Made by a program: the position numbers and the translations under genes. A stretch of DNA of 64,000 nt from Novosphingobium acidiphilum DSM 19966 (GTDB lineage: Bacteria > Pseudomonadota > Alphaproteobacteria > Sphingomonadales > Sphingomonadaceae). Every line of letters begins with the position of its first letter. Within the stretch, counting starts at the first letter, position 1. Below the pieces are notes generated by a model that did no database searches, had not been told where the DNA came from, and saw only the letters and a program-made list of their open reading frames with translations. The stretch spans positions 1 through 64,000 of the forward strand of contig NZ_AUBA01000005.1 in assembly GCF_000429005.1 (NCBI RefSeq), given 5' to 3'. Of the stretch, positions 1-9,047 are shown piece after piece.

Positions 1-326
1 ATCACGGCCTGCCCACCCACGATCCAGCGCATCGCCGGGTCAGCGCCGAGCCGGTCGGCGTCGTTGACGTCCTCGTAGCCTGCGAGCCGCCCGAAGACTG
101 ATTGCCGGAACTGCGCCATCAGGCTGTGCCTGCCATTCCGACCCGTCCTGCTGTCAGTCAATATCTCCCCGGCCATCCCTGTCAGGCCCAGCGCGTCATC
201 AAGTTCGCGAAAGGCCAGCAAGCCGGCATCCGACGTGATCCGCGATCCGTGAAACTCCAATCTCAGGCGGCGGTCAAAATCGACCCGCAAATCACCCGTT
301 TCCGTTTCACCCGCCGGGTGCGTCAT
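1..326 (-). CDS. IS1380-family transposase, N-terminal part (cut by window edge)
   Basis: This is a DDE-type transposase that would move the insertion sequence. The reading frame starts at an ATG at 326-324 and runs off base 1, leaving about 108 residues. The start MTHPAGETETGDLRVDFDRR, then LEFHGSRITSDAGLLAFREL, and later RQSVFGRLAGYEDVNDADRL, match my memory of IS1380-family transposases common in Sphingomonadaceae and other alphaproteobacteria. Those proteins are usually about 450 residues, so three quarters lie outside, including the DDE residues. No frameshift or stop is visible in the part present. The element sits directly against a truncated pdhB. Confidence 0.8.
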   Translation of the reverse strand, partial: MTHPAGETETGDLRVDFDRRLRLEFHGSRITSDAGLLAFRELDDALGLTGMAGEILTDSRTGRNGRHSLMAQFRQSVFGRLAGYEDVNDADRLGADPAMRWIVGGQAV

Positions 327-420
327 AAAATCAGCCCTCAAGACCGCCCATCATGCTGATATTGCTACACTATACCACCGAAATTGCCAGATTTTTCCAT
401 TCCAATCTGGGAAATGTGGG
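1..420 (-). mobile_element. IS1380-family insertion sequence, partial (right end, transposase 5' side)
   Basis: The window opens inside an insertion sequence. The minus-strand transposase reads off the left edge, and its upstream non-coding end (327-420) stops where pdhB homology starts. On the minus strand the outermost bases near 420-400 read CCCACATTTCCCAGATTGG, a plausible terminal inverted repeat, but the other end is outside the window, so neither the repeat nor a target duplication can be confirmed. A TATAGT-like -10 lies near 371-376 on the minus strand and a GAGG ribosome site lies just before the transposase start. The family call rests on the protein. Confidence 0.75.
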
Positions 421-422
421 AT

Positions 423-1097
423 TACATGTCGGGCGGACAGATGCGCTGCCCGATCGTGTTCCGCGGACCCAACGGTGCTGCGGCACGCGTGGGTGCCCAG
501 CACAGCCAGAACTATGGCCCGTGGTATGCCGCCGTTCCCGGCCTGATCGTGATTGCACCCTATGACGCGGCCGATGCCAAGGGCCTGCTCAAGGCAGCGA
601 TCCGCAGCGAAGACCCGGAGGTGTTCCTTGAAAACGAGCTGGTCTATGGCCGCAGCTTCGACGTGCCGCAACTGGACGACTTTGTCCTGCCGATCGGCAA
701 GGCGCGGATCGTGCGGCCCGGCACCAGCGTGACCATCGTGACGTATTCGATCGGGGTCGGCATGGCGCTGGAAGCCGCCGAAACGCTGAAGGCCGAAGGC
801 ATCGATGCCGAAATCGTCGATCTGCGCACGCTGCGCCCGCTCGACAAGGCCACCGTGCTGGAAAGCCTGTCGCGCACCAACCGCATGGTCGTGGCCGAAG
901 AAGGCTTTCCGGTGTGCTCGATCGCGTCCGAAATCATCGCCATCGCGATGGAAGAGGGCTTTGACCATCTCGACGCGCCCGTGCTGCGCGTGTGCGACGA
1001 AGACGTGCCGCTGCCTTATGCGGCAAACCTTGAAAAGCTGGCGCTGATTACCCCTGCCAAGATCGTCGAGGCGGTGCGCAAGGTGTGTTATCGCTGA
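423..1097 (+). pseudogene. pdhB: pyruvate dehydrogenase E1 subunit beta, 5'-truncated by IS
   Basis: This is the C-terminal half of the E1 beta subunit of pyruvate dehydrogenase, which decarboxylates pyruvate with TPP. Homology starts abruptly at [20 protein letters not shown] and continues intact to the normal C-terminus VRKVCYR (224 residues). Alphaproteobacterial PdhB is usually about 460 residues with an N-terminal lipoyl domain. That domain and the first half of the pyrimidine-binding domain are missing, and IS1380-like sequence lies in their place. The frame is open from an ATG at 384 inside the IS end, so a chimeric or internally started (ATG 426) fragment could be made, but it should not be functional alone. 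The 5' half may lie on the far side of the IS. The E2 and E3 genes are intact at 43.8-46.9 kb. Confidence 0.8.
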
Positions 1098-1182
1098 TCC
1101 GGCGGCGCAGGAATGGCTGTCGCCGCCCGAACGGCTGGCGATAGCCTATGCGCCGCGCCAGGTTCGTCCGGCCTGGACCGGC

Positions 1183-1650
1183 TTGCTGGCGTTGGATCAC
1201 CGGCTTGCCGACGCGGCACGGCCGGGCCGCGATGCGATCATGATCCAGCTGCGCCTGGCGTGGTGGCGCGATCGCCTGGGCGAACCGTGCGCGCGATGGC
1301 CAAAGGGCGAACCGCTGTTGCAGCGCCTGACCGCGTGGGACAGCGAACGCGCCGCATTGGTTGCGCTGGTCGACGGGTGGGAGGCTCAGGTTGTCGGCGA
1401 AGACGGCGGCGTGGCGCTTGAGCATGCGCGGGCAGGGGCCATCGTGGCGCTGGCACGCATGGCCGGCATCGCCCAAAGCCCGGCGATTGCCCACGCGGCC
1501 GGCGAATTCGTCAAAGGCCACGCCATAGCGATCCGCGTGCCGCGCGCATTGCGGCCGCTGATCCTGCTGCACCATTTCGAAACCACCAAAGACGCAAGCC
1601 CCTGGCGCATCATGCTGGGCGCGCTGCGCAAAGGATGGCTTGGGCGTTAA
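1183..1650 (+). CDS. squalene/phytoene synthase-like protein (start uncertain)
   Basis: This is a 155-residue protein from the TTG at 1183. It resembles the short squalene/phytoene synthase-related proteins found beside pdhB in sphingomonads: IQLRLAWWRDRLGEP recalls the QMRLTWWxxAL stretch, followed by LVDGWEAQV and a C-terminal SPWRIMLGALRKGWLGR. I do not see paired DxxxD motifs, so synthase activity is not supported. In-frame similarity appears to extend upstream to about 1090 ([20 protein letters not shown]), overlapping the pdhB stop. No ATG, GTG or TTG exists between the in-frame stop at 1045 and 1183, so the native start is either non-canonical or lost. It follows pdhB on the same strand, probably in one transcript. 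Confidence 0.5.
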   Translation: MLALDHRLADAARPGRDAIMIQLRLAWWRDRLGEPCARWPKGEPLLQRLTAWDSERAALVALVDGWEAQVVGEDGGVALEHARAGAIVALARMAGIAQSPAIAHAAGEFVKGHAIAIRVPRALRPLILLHHFETTKDASPWRIMLGALRKGWLGR

Positions 1651-1709
1651 CGCCAAATCGGCCTGATCTCGGGCTCGTCATCGGTCACGCCGCCGCCTAT
1701 CGCTGACGG

Positions 1710-2183
1710 ATGGATCGGATCGTCATCGGGGCGCTTGGCGCGCTGCTGCTGGTCGCGGCAGGCGTGTTCTGGTGGCAGGGGCGCGCCGCCACCGATGCGG
1801 CCCCGCCGGTGGCACACCTTGCGCCGCCACAGGCGCCGCGCAGCGGTGCCGCAGACGAGGGCCTGCCCGAGGCGGATGCCGGCGATGCAACCGGCCCCGA
1901 TCTGCCCGAAGTGCCCGAGGAAACCAAAGAGCAGAAACGGTTCGACCGGCTCGACCGCGATCACGACGGCAAGATCACCATGGCCGAAATGCTCGGTCCC
2001 CGCGCAAAGGAATTCCGCAAGCTGGACACCGATGGCAACAATCTGTTGACCTTCAACGAATGGGCGGTGCGCACGATCAACCGCTTCAAGGCCGCCGATC
2101 GAGGCGGCAAGGGCTATCTGACCCGCGACGATTTTGCCACGACCCGCACCAGACCCAAAGCGCCCGCCTGCACCTGCAAATAG
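1710..2183 (+). CDS. membrane-anchored EF-hand calcium-binding protein
   Basis: This is a 157-residue protein with an N-terminal hydrophobic segment (residues 4-22) that is either a signal anchor or an uncleaved signal, then a Pro/Ala-rich linker (27-70). Two good EF-hand loops follow: DRDHDGKITMAE (82-93) and DTDGNNLLTFNE (106-117). A third, weaker loop ends in GKGYLTRDDF (about 133-142). The Asp/Asn pattern at positions 1, 3, 5 and the Glu at 12 fit calcium ligands. Such EF-hand proteins are common in sphingomonads and sit in the periplasm. Partners are unknown. It is convergent with trmFO, with only four bases between the stops. Confidence 0.75.
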   Translation: MDRIVIGALGALLLVAAGVFWWQGRAATDAAPPVAHLAPPQAPRSGAADEGLPEADAGDATGPDLPEVPEETKEQKRFDRLDRDHDGKITMAEMLGPRAKEFRKLDTDGNNLLTFNEWAVRTINRFKAADRGGKGYLTRDDFATTRTRPKAPACTCK

Positions 2184-2187
2184 CGCG

Positions 2188-3498
2188 TCAGGCCAGCCAG
2201 GTCGTCAGATCGGCCTTGGCGCGCAGCGTATAGGCCTCTTTGCGCTGTTTTTTCTTCACGTCGGCCGGTGGCGGCGGAAACAGACCGAAATTGACATTCA
2301 TCGGCTGATAGGTCTCGGCCTCTGCATCTCCGGTGACGTGGCTTAGCAGCGCGCCCAGCGCGGTGGTGCGCGGCGGCGCAGTCCATGCGCGTCCGCCCAG
2401 TTCGGCGGCCGTCATCAGCCCCGCCATCAGCCCGATCGCAGCGCTTTCGACATACCCTTCGCACCCGGTGATCTGCCCGGCAAAGCGCAGGCGCGGATCG
2501 CGCAGCAAGCGCAGCTGCCGGTCAAGCACGCGCGGGCTTTGAATGAAGGTGTTGCGGTGCAATCCGCCAAGCCGGGCAAATTCTGCATTCTGCAGTCCCG
2601 GAATGGTACGGAACAGGCGCACTTGTTCGGCGTGCTTCAGCTTGGTCTGAAACCCGACGATGTTCCACAACGTGCCCAGCTTGTTGTCCTGGCGCAATTG
2701 CACCACCGCATGGGGCCAACGCCCGGTGCGCGGATTGTCGAGCCCCACCGGCTTCATCGGTCCGAACCGCAAGGTGTCGAGCCCGCGCGCGGCCATGACT
2801 TCGATCGGCATGCAGCCTTCGAAATAGGGGGTATTGGCCTCCCATTCGCGGAATTCGGTCTTGTCGCCGTCGAGCAGTCCCTGATGAAACGCGCGGTATT
2901 GTTCCTCGTTCATCGGGCAGTTGATGTATGCGGCCTCGCCTTTGTCCCAGCGCGATGCTTTCCAGCAGATATCCATGTCGATGCTGTCGTGGTGGACGAT
3001 CGGTGCGATCGCATCGAAGAACGCAAGCGCATCGGCGCCAGTGGCAGTGCCGATGGCGGTGGCGAGCGAAGGCGCGGTCAGCGGGCCTGTCGCAATGATC
3101 ACGTGACCCTGGTCAGGGATCGCATCGATCCGTTCACGCACCACGGTCAGGTTGGGCAGGCTGGCCAGAGTTTCCTCGACCGCGGCCGAAAACACATCGC
3201 GATCCACCGCCAATGCCGATCCGGCGGGCACTTGCGCACGCGCTGCGGCGGCCATGATCAGGCTGTCGCAGCGGCGCATTTCGTGGTGCAGCAGGCCGAC
3301 CGCGTTGCTGGTATCGTCGTCAGACCGGAACGAGTTGGAACAGACCAGTTCGGCCAGCCCCGTGCCCTGGTGCGCCGCGGTCATGTCTCCGCCCCCGCGC
3401 ATTTCCGAAAGCCGCACCTGGATCCCGCGCCGGGCCAGTTGCCACGCCGCTTCTGTTCCGGCCATTCCGCCGCCGATGATGTGTACCTGATGTGTCAT
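2188..3498 (-). CDS. trmFO: methylenetetrahydrofolate--tRNA-(uracil-5-)-methyltransferase TrmFO
   Basis: TrmFO is a flavoenzyme that makes ribothymidine at U54 of the tRNA T-loop using methylene-THF as carbon donor. The protein is 436 residues from the ATG at 3498. It has an N-terminal FAD-binding Rossmann motif ([13 protein letters not shown], residues 6-18) and family signatures such as [11 protein letters not shown], a [11 protein letters not shown] stretch and the C-terminal [16 protein letters not shown]. The ATG at 3498 was chosen over one 14 codons upstream because the Rossmann fold then starts in the usual place. The family normally runs about 430-470 residues. It is divergent from the YhhN gene. 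Confidence 0.93.
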   Translation of the reverse strand: MTHQVHIIGGGMAGTEAAWQLARRGIQVRLSEMRGGGDMTAAHQGTGLAELVCSNSFRSDDDTSNAVGLLHHEMRRCDSLIMAAAARAQVPAGSALAVDRDVFSAAVEETLASLPNLTVVRERIDAIPDQGHVIIATGPLTAPSLATAIGTATGADALAFFDAIAPIVHHDSIDMDICWKASRWDKGEAAYINCPMNEEQYRAFHQGLLDGDKTEFREWEANTPYFEGCMPIEVMAARGLDTLRFGPMKPVGLDNPRTGRWPHAVVQLRQDNKLGTLWNIVGFQTKLKHAEQVRLFRTIPGLQNAEFARLGGLHRNTFIQSPRVLDRQLRLLRDPRLRFAGQITGCEGYVESAAIGLMAGLMTAAELGGRAWTAPPRTTALGALLSHVTGDAEAETYQPMNVNFGLFPPPPADVKKKQRKEAYTLRAKADLTTWLA

Positions 3499-3563
3499 GA
3501 AAAGCCCTTGGCACCGGACGGTTCCGTGGGCAAGATGCACTCGGGGACGACAGGGGCGCCGAT

Positions 3564-4220
3564 ATGTCTTTTCGCAAAAATCGATGGCTGTTTGTCAGCA
3601 TACTGTTCGGTATTGCATTCGCGCTGTTTGGTCCGATGGTCCCTGCCGGCCCGCTGCACATGGCGTTCAAGGGTGCGGCCGTGGCAACTTTGGCGCTGTA
3701 CACGTTTGAACGCTCCACCAGTGTCAGCCGGCCTATCGGCATGGTGCTGGTGTTCGGGGCGCTGGGGGACATGCTGATCGAGATCGATCTGAGTCTGGGC
3801 GCGCTTGCCTTTCTGGCGGGGCATTGCTTTGCGTGCTGGTTCTATATCACCAACCGCCGGCGCCTGGCGTGGTATGACGGGGTCTATGTGGTGATGGTCC
3901 TGGCGGCGATCCCGGCGTTGACCAGTGTAATCCTGCCCGATCAGGCGGGGGTCCTGGCCTATTCGTTCAGCCTTGCCGCGATGGTTGCCAGCGCGTGGTG
4001 CAGCCGTTTCCGGCGTGATCTGGTGGCGCTGGGCGCGGTGCTGTTCGCGATGTCAGACCTGCTGCTGTTTGCGCATCTGGGGTTGCTGTCGGGCAAACCG
4101 TTCGTCGATCTGTTGGTCTGGCCGCTGTATTACGCCGGGCAGGCGCTGATCGCGGTGGGCGTCGTGCTGCGGGTTCAGCTGATGCTGACCGCATTGGCGG
4201 CATCGCGCGCCAGCGCCTGA
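3564..4220 (+). CDS. YhhN-family lysoplasmalogenase (integral membrane)
   Basis: This is a 218-residue integral membrane protein with about seven to eight hydrophobic segments and short loops. The conserved YhhN pattern is present: GALGDMLIE (residues 65-73), then [10 protein letters not shown], and SDLLLFAHL near residue 168. Characterised family members (human TMEM86B and Legionella/E. coli-type YhhN) hydrolyse the vinyl-ether bond of lysoplasmalogen. Whether this organism contains plasmalogens is not known, so the substrate is inferred. Its last 46 bases overlap the convergent DUF952 gene. Confidence 0.8.
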   Translation: MSFRKNRWLFVSILFGIAFALFGPMVPAGPLHMAFKGAAVATLALYTFERSTSVSRPIGMVLVFGALGDMLIEIDLSLGALAFLAGHCFACWFYITNRRRLAWYDGVYVVMVLAAIPALTSVILPDQAGVLAYSFSLAAMVASAWCSRFRRDLVALGAVLFAMSDLLLFAHLGLLSGKPFVDLLVWPLYYAGQALIAVGVVLRVQLMLTALAASRASA

Positions 4221-4528
4221 ACGGTCAGCACGGCTGTCATCGGGATCACGCCATAGACATGCGGGAACAGCGCGCCCCCACGTGACGGCTCCCACCGCAC
4301 CAGGTCGCCCAGCACGGCCAGATCGACATGCACCACGCTCAGATCGGCCTGGCCGGCAAAATGCTTGTTCACCGTTTCGGTCAGCTGCGCTGCGGTCGAC
4401 AAGTGGATATAGCCATCGGCCAGATCGACCGGCGCGCCGCTGAATTCGCCACCGGCCTGCCACTGCGCCCACTGCGGCGCGGTCAGCACCTTGTAGGCGA
4501 CAGCGGGCAGGGCGGGCGACGGGCTCAT
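4175..4528 (-). CDS. DUF952 family protein
   Basis: This is a 117-residue soluble protein of the DUF952 family, of unknown biochemical function. Typical features are AYKVLTAPQW near the N-terminus, the DGYIHLSTAAQL block (residues 39-50), and HVYGVIPMTAV near the C-terminus. The fold is thought to be related to ADP-ribosyltransferase-like proteins; I cannot assign a reaction. Its ATG shares ATGA with the gyrA stop, so it is translationally coupled behind gyrA. Its 3' end overlaps the convergent YhhN gene by 46 bases. Confidence 0.8.
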   Translation of the reverse strand: MSPSPALPAVAYKVLTAPQWAQWQAGGEFSGAPVDLADGYIHLSTAAQLTETVNKHFAGQADLSVVHVDLAVLGDLVRWEPSRGGALFPHVYGVIPMTAVLTVQALARDAANAVSIS

Positions 4529-7284
4529 TCGCCCGTCGCCTGTGCCTCATCACCATCGATGGCGGCGCCATCGACGCCTGCGTCGTCGACAGCCGTGTCA
4601 TCCTCATCCGGCTCTGCCAGACGTGCGGCGCTGACCACGTGTTCGCTGTCCGAGACATTGAACAGGCGCACGCCTGCGCTGCCCCGGCCGATCACCCGCA
4701 GGCTCGACAGCGGCAGACGGATCAGCTTGGCCTGGTCGGTTACCAGCATCAGCTGGTCGGCCTGGACCGTGGGGAAACTGGCCAGAACCGGCCCGTTGCG
4801 CTCGATATTGTCGATATTGGTGATGCCCTGGCCGCCGCGCCCGGTGCGGCGGTATTCATAGGCCGACGACAGCTTGCCATAGCCGTTGGCGCAAACCGTC
4901 AGGATGAACTGTTCGTCTGCGGCCAGTGCGGCAAAGCGTTCTGCGGCGATCGTCGGTTCGCCCTCGCGTTCGGCCTTCCACGGGGCAAAGCGCAAGTATT
5001 CGTCGCGCTCTTCCTGATCGCGCAGGCCGGTGCGGTGCAGCACCGACAGCGAAATGACTTCGTCGCCGTCCTTCAGCACCATCCCGCGCACCCCGGTCGA
5101 GGTGCGGCTTTGGAATTCGCGCACATCGTCGGCGGCAAAGCGGATGGCTTTGCCCTGGCGGCTGGCCAGCAGCACGTCGTCGCCTTCGGACAACAAGGCC
5201 ACGCCGATCAGGCGATCGGCATCGTTCTCTTCGAACTTCATCGCGTATTTGCCGTTCGAGGGAATGTTGGCAAAGGCGTCCATCGCGTTGCGGCGCACAT
5301 TGCCGAGTGCTGTGGCAAACATCACGTCCAGCTTGCCCCATTCGGCCTCGTCTTCGGGCAGGGCCAGCACGGCGGCGATCGTTTCGCCCTGGTCAAGCGC
5401 GGGCAGCAGATTGACCACCGGGCGCCCGCGTGTAACCGCGCCGCCTTCGGGCAGGCGCCACACTTTCAGGCGATAGACTTTGCCCGCGGTCGAGAAGAAC
5501 AGCACCGGGGTATGCGTGCTGGCCACGAACATCGTGCCAACGGCATCCTCTTCCTTGGTGGCCATTCCGGCACGGCCCTTGCCACCGCGGTTCTGCGCGC
5601 GGAACGTGGAAAGCGGGGTGCGCTTGATATAGCCGTCAAGCGTGATGGTCACGACCATGTCTTCACGTTCGATCAGATCTTCATCGTCGATGCCGTCGGC
5701 CGCGGCGGTGATTTCGGACACGCGCGGCGTGGCAAATTGCGCGCGTACCGCGTTCAGTTCGTCGCGCATCACGCCATACAGCTTCTGCCGGTCGGCCAGG
5801 ATCGACAGGAATTCGGCAATTGCCTTGGCCAGCGTTTCCAGCTCTTCGCCGATTTCGTCGCGGCCCAGCGCGGTCAACCGGTGCAGACGCAGATCAAGGA
5901 TGGCGCGCACCTGCGTTTCCGACAGGCGATAGCTGGCGGCATCGCTGGCCGCATCGTCCTCGATCGCTTCGACCAGTTTGATGTAGGACGCGATTTCGCC
6001 CATCGGCCAGTCGCGTGTCAGCAACGCTTCGCGCGCGATCGCAGGGTTGGCCGAACCGCGGATGATTTTCACCACTTCGTCCAGATTGGTAACCGCGATC
6101 ACCAGCCCGAGCAGGATATGCGCGCGATCGCGCGCCTTCATCAGTTCGAACTTGGTCCGCCGCGTGATCACCTCTTCGCGGAACCGGACAAAGCTTTCGA
6201 TGATGTCCTTCAGGTTCAGCGTTTCGGGCCGGCCGCCGCGAATCGCCAGCATGTTGGCCGGAAAATTTGACTGCGCCGGGGTGTTGCGCCACAACTGGTT
6301 GAGCACGACTTCGGGGGTGGCATCGCGCTTGAGGTCGATGACCACGCGCACGCCTTCGCGGTTGGATTCGTCGCGGATGTCGGCCACGCCTTCGATCCGC
6401 TTGTCCTTGGCGGCTTCGGCGATCTTTTCAACCAGGCCCGACTTGCCCACCTGATAGGGCATCGAGGTCAGCACGATCGACCGGCGCCCGCGCCCCTCTT
6501 CGACAATGTGCCGCGCGCGCATGATGATCGATCCGCGCCCTTCGGTATAGGCCTTGCGCGCGCCATGCGTGCCCAGGATCAGCGGTGCCGTCGGGAAATC
6601 GGGCGCGGGGATGATCTTGATCAGATCGTCGATGCTGATCAGCGGATCGTCCATATAGGCCAGGCAGCCGTCGATCACTTCGCCCAGGTTGTGCGGCGGG
6701 ATATTGGTCGCCATGCCGACCGCAATGCCGCCGGCGCCATTGACCAGCAGATTGGGAAAGCGCGCCGGCAGCACCTGCGGTTCGTTTTCCGACCCGTCAT
6801 AGTTGGCCTGAAAGTCGACCGTGTCCTTTTCGATATCGCCCAGCAGCGCATCGGCCACTTTGGCCAGACGCGCCTCGGTATAGCGCATCGAGGCTGGCGG
6901 ATCGGGGTCCATCGATCCGAAGTTGCCCTGACCGTCGATCAGCGGCAGCCGCATCGACCAGTCCTGCGTCATGCGCGCCAGCGCGTCATAGATCGCGCTG
7001 TCGCCGTGCGGATGGTATTTGCCCATGCAATCGCCGACGATACGCGCCGATTTGCGATAGGGCTTGCCCGCGGTAAATCCGTTTTCGTGGCTGGTCCACA
7101 AGATGCGCCGATGCACCGGCTTCAGCCCGTCGCGCACGTCGGGCAATGCGCGGCTGACGATCACGCTCATCGCGTAATCGAGATAGCTCGACTTCATTTC
7201 ATCGACGATGTCGATCCGCTGGAATTCCGGTTCGCCGGAGGGGCCAGATGCGGTGGGAACTGGGGGATTGCTGTCGTCGCTCAA
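4525..7284 (-). CDS. gyrA: DNA gyrase subunit A
   Basis: GyrA is the breakage-reunion subunit of gyrase, which introduces negative supercoils. The protein is 919 residues. The catalytic tyrosine is Y135 in [10 protein letters not shown]. The quinolone-determining region reads [15 protein letters not shown], with S96 and D100 at the positions of E. coli S83 and D87, so it shows the susceptible state at both. The GyrA box in the C-terminal wrapping domain reads QNRGGKG. The C-terminal tail is acidic ([11 protein letters not shown]). It is the first gene of a two-gene unit with DUF952 (ATGA overlap). A LexA-type box lies 213 bases upstream in the divergent gap. Confidence 0.97.
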   Translation of the reverse strand: MSDDSNPPVPTASGPSGEPEFQRIDIVDEMKSSYLDYAMSVIVSRALPDVRDGLKPVHRRILWTSHENGFTAGKPYRKSARIVGDCMGKYHPHGDSAIYDALARMTQDWSMRLPLIDGQGNFGSMDPDPPASMRYTEARLAKVADALLGDIEKDTVDFQANYDGSENEPQVLPARFPNLLVNGAGGIAVGMATNIPPHNLGEVIDGCLAYMDDPLISIDDLIKIIPAPDFPTAPLILGTHGARKAYTEGRGSIIMRARHIVEEGRGRRSIVLTSMPYQVGKSGLVEKIAEAAKDKRIEGVADIRDESNREGVRVVIDLKRDATPEVVLNQLWRNTPAQSNFPANMLAIRGGRPETLNLKDIIESFVRFREEVITRRTKFELMKARDRAHILLGLVIAVTNLDEVVKIIRGSANPAIAREALLTRDWPMGEIASYIKLVEAIEDDAASDAASYRLSETQVRAILDLRLHRLTALGRDEIGEELETLAKAIAEFLSILADRQKLYGVMRDELNAVRAQFATPRVSEITAAADGIDDEDLIEREDMVVTITLDGYIKRTPLSTFRAQNRGGKGRAGMATKEEDAVGTMFVASTHTPVLFFSTAGKVYRLKVWRLPEGGAVTRGRPVVNLLPALDQGETIAAVLALPEDEAEWGKLDVMFATALGNVRRNAMDAFANIPSNGKYAMKFEENDADRLIGVALLSEGDDVLLASRQGKAIRFAADDVREFQSRTSTGVRGMVLKDGDEVISLSVLHRTGLRDQEERDEYLRFAPWKAEREGEPTIAAERFAALAADEQFILTVCANGYGKLSSAYEYRRTGRGGQGITNIDNIERNGPVLASFPTVQADQLMLVTDQAKLIRLPLSSLRVIGRGSAGVRLFNVSDSEHVVSAARLAEPDEDDTAVDDAGVDGAAIDGDEAQATGE

Positions 7285-7659
7285 GGCCTGGGCGCTTTCA
7301 TGGGTGCAAAGTGTACGTCTTGCAAAGCTTCAAAACCGGCCGCGCGCCTCGACAGGGCCGAAGGGCGCGCATCCGGGATGGATCAGACCCTTGGCCCTAG
7401 ACCCTCGTCCGGGCGATGGCCAGTCGGGGTTGCCGCAGATGGCGCTTTTTCCACATTTCGCTGCGCGCAAGGCAAGGCGGCGTGCGACGAAACGCCGTTC
7501 AAATGCGGTTCACCCCGTACGGCATAGCTGTCTCGTGTTGCAAAGGGCTGCAAACCGCGCCAAACGAGCGACAGAAAAACATCACGGGGACAGGAAACGG
7601 ACGGGGCATAGGTGCCCGCACCGCGACAGGTCCCTTTTCCAACACGGAGATTTACGACA
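7285..7659. other. 375-base divergent intergenic region, gyrA / secreted repeat protein
   Basis: No convincing gene or RNA is visible. The region must hold divergent promoters for gyrA and for the gene at 7660. I can point to one motif, a GTTC-N7-GTTC box at 7497-7511 (separate entry). The sequence GGAGA just before 7660 serves as ribosome site. I cannot place -35/-10 boxes with confidence. Confidence 0.6.
7497..7511 (+). promoter_or_regulatory. candidate LexA (SOS) box, GTTC-N7-GTTC
   Basis: The sequence GTTCAAATGCGGTTC matches the direct-repeat LexA operator known in alphaproteobacteria (GTTC, seven bases, GTTC). It lies 213 bases from the gyrA start and 149 bases from the start at 7660. 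Eight fixed bases would occur about twice by chance in 64 kb on both strands, but rarely within this one gap. Which gene it would control is unclear. Confidence 0.4.
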
Positions 7660-8982
7660 ATGCGGGCTCATTTTGCTTCTTTCGGCCGGACGACCGTTGC
7701 CGCTGCCGCGCTCGCCATCGCGTCGCTGGTCGTCGCCGCGCCGGTGATCGCCAAGGACAAGGAAAAAGAGGCCCCCAAGGTCACCAATTCCGCCGAGTTC
7801 AGCAAAGTTGCAGGCCCGTTCCAGAAGACCTTTGGCGAAGTCCAGGCGAAAAAGGGCAAAATTGCCGATGCCGATTTCGCTGCTGCGGCGGCCGCGCTGG
7901 TTCCCGAACTGGCAAAGCTCGAGCCCAATGTGAAGTCGCCGCTCGATCGCCTGATCTTTGGCGACTGGCAGCGCCAGATCGGCACCTGGACATCGGATAA
8001 CGCACTGATGACCAGGGGCCTGCAGAACATGCTCGACAGCGGCCAGTTGCAGCCCAATCTGGTTGCCACGGTCAGCGCGATGCTGGGGCAGATGGCTTAT
8101 GTCGCCAAGGACTATCCCACCGCGATCAAGGTGCTGTCGCCGTTGATGGCAAACCCTGCGGTCGATGATGCGGTGCCGCAAATGCTGGCCGAATCCTATG
8201 CGTCGTCGGGCCAGCCCAAGCAGGGCCTCGATGCGCTGAAATCGGCGATTGCCGCGCGCAAGGCTGCGGGCAAAGACGCTCCGGAAGAATGGTATACCCG
8301 TGGCAATCGCATTGCCTATGCGGCCAAGCTGAACGCCGAATCGACCGAATGGGCGCTGCTGCTGGTTGCTGCGTATCCGTCGCCGATGAACTGGCTGGGC
8401 GCCACGCAGCTGGTGCGCAATGGGGCGTCGAACTTTGGCGGCCCGGAAGAACTTGATGTCAGCCGCCTGATGGATCAGACCGGCGCGCTCAAGCTTGAAC
8501 CCAAATATGTCGAACGCGAATATGTCGCCTATCTGCAGGCGATCGATGCGCGTCGTTTCCCGGGTGAGGCCGTGCGCATTGCCGAACAGGGCATCGCCAC
8601 CGGCGCGCTGAAGGCCGACGACACCTTCGTCAAGGATTCGCTGGCGCAGGCCCGTCCGCGCGTGGCCGCCGACAAGGCGTCGCTGCCCAGCCTGGCCAAG
8701 GAAGCGGCTGCTGCGCCCAGCGGCAAGGTTGCGGCAAACGCGGCCGACACGCTGTTGTCATATGGCGAAGCGGCGCAGGCCGACACGCTGTACACGATGG
8801 CGCTGGCCAAGGGCGGGATCGATGCCGAAAAGGATCGCGTGATGACGCGTCTGGGTATCGCCCAGATCGACGAAGGCAAATATGCCGAAGCCAAGGCCAC
8901 GCTGGCCAACGTGGGTGGCCCGCGTGCCGCCATCGCACAGCTTTGGGCGATCTATGCCGACCAGAAAGCAGCCGGCAAATAA
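7660..8982 (+). CDS. secreted TPR-like repeat protein, unknown function
   Basis: This is a 440-residue protein with a clear signal peptide (residues 1-31, ending APVIA before KDKEKEAP), so it is periplasmic. The mature part is alanine-rich and helical, with several TPR-like pairs (for example KDYPTAIKVLSPLMANPAV, then DEGKYAEAKATLANVGG near the C-terminus). I recognise no catalytic motif. Start: the ATG at 7660 is preceded by GGAGA and gives the signal peptide directly; an upstream start at 7612 would add a non-hydrophobic stretch. A strong terminator follows at 9010. Similar proteins seem to be sphingomonad-specific, from memory. Confidence 0.75.
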   Translation: MRAHFASFGRTTVAAAALAIASLVVAAPVIAKDKEKEAPKVTNSAEFSKVAGPFQKTFGEVQAKKGKIADADFAAAAAALVPELAKLEPNVKSPLDRLIFGDWQRQIGTWTSDNALMTRGLQNMLDSGQLQPNLVATVSAMLGQMAYVAKDYPTAIKVLSPLMANPAVDDAVPQMLAESYASSGQPKQGLDALKSAIAARKAAGKDAPEEWYTRGNRIAYAAKLNAESTEWALLLVAAYPSPMNWLGATQLVRNGASNFGGPEELDVSRLMDQTGALKLEPKYVEREYVAYLQAIDARRFPGEAVRIAEQGIATGALKADDTFVKDSLAQARPRVAADKASLPSLAKEAAAAPSGKVAANAADTLLSYGEAAQADTLYTMALAKGGIDAEKDRVMTRLGIAQIDEGKYAEAKATLANVGGPRAAIAQLWAIYADQKAAGK

Positions 8983-9009
8983 TCCGGACGCGCAAGCCAC
9001 AATTACACG

Positions 9010-9042
9010 ACGGCGGCACCCCACCGGGTGCCGCCGTTTTTC
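9010..9042. terminator. bidirectional rho-independent terminator
   Basis: A 12-base-pair perfect stem (ACGGCGGCACCC at 9010-9021, GGGTGCCGCCGT at 9026-9037) with a CACC loop is followed by a T-run. It lies between the convergent repeat-protein gene and the carbonic anhydrase gene and probably serves mainly the plus-strand gene. Confidence 0.9.
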
Positions 9043-9047
9043 GTGGG

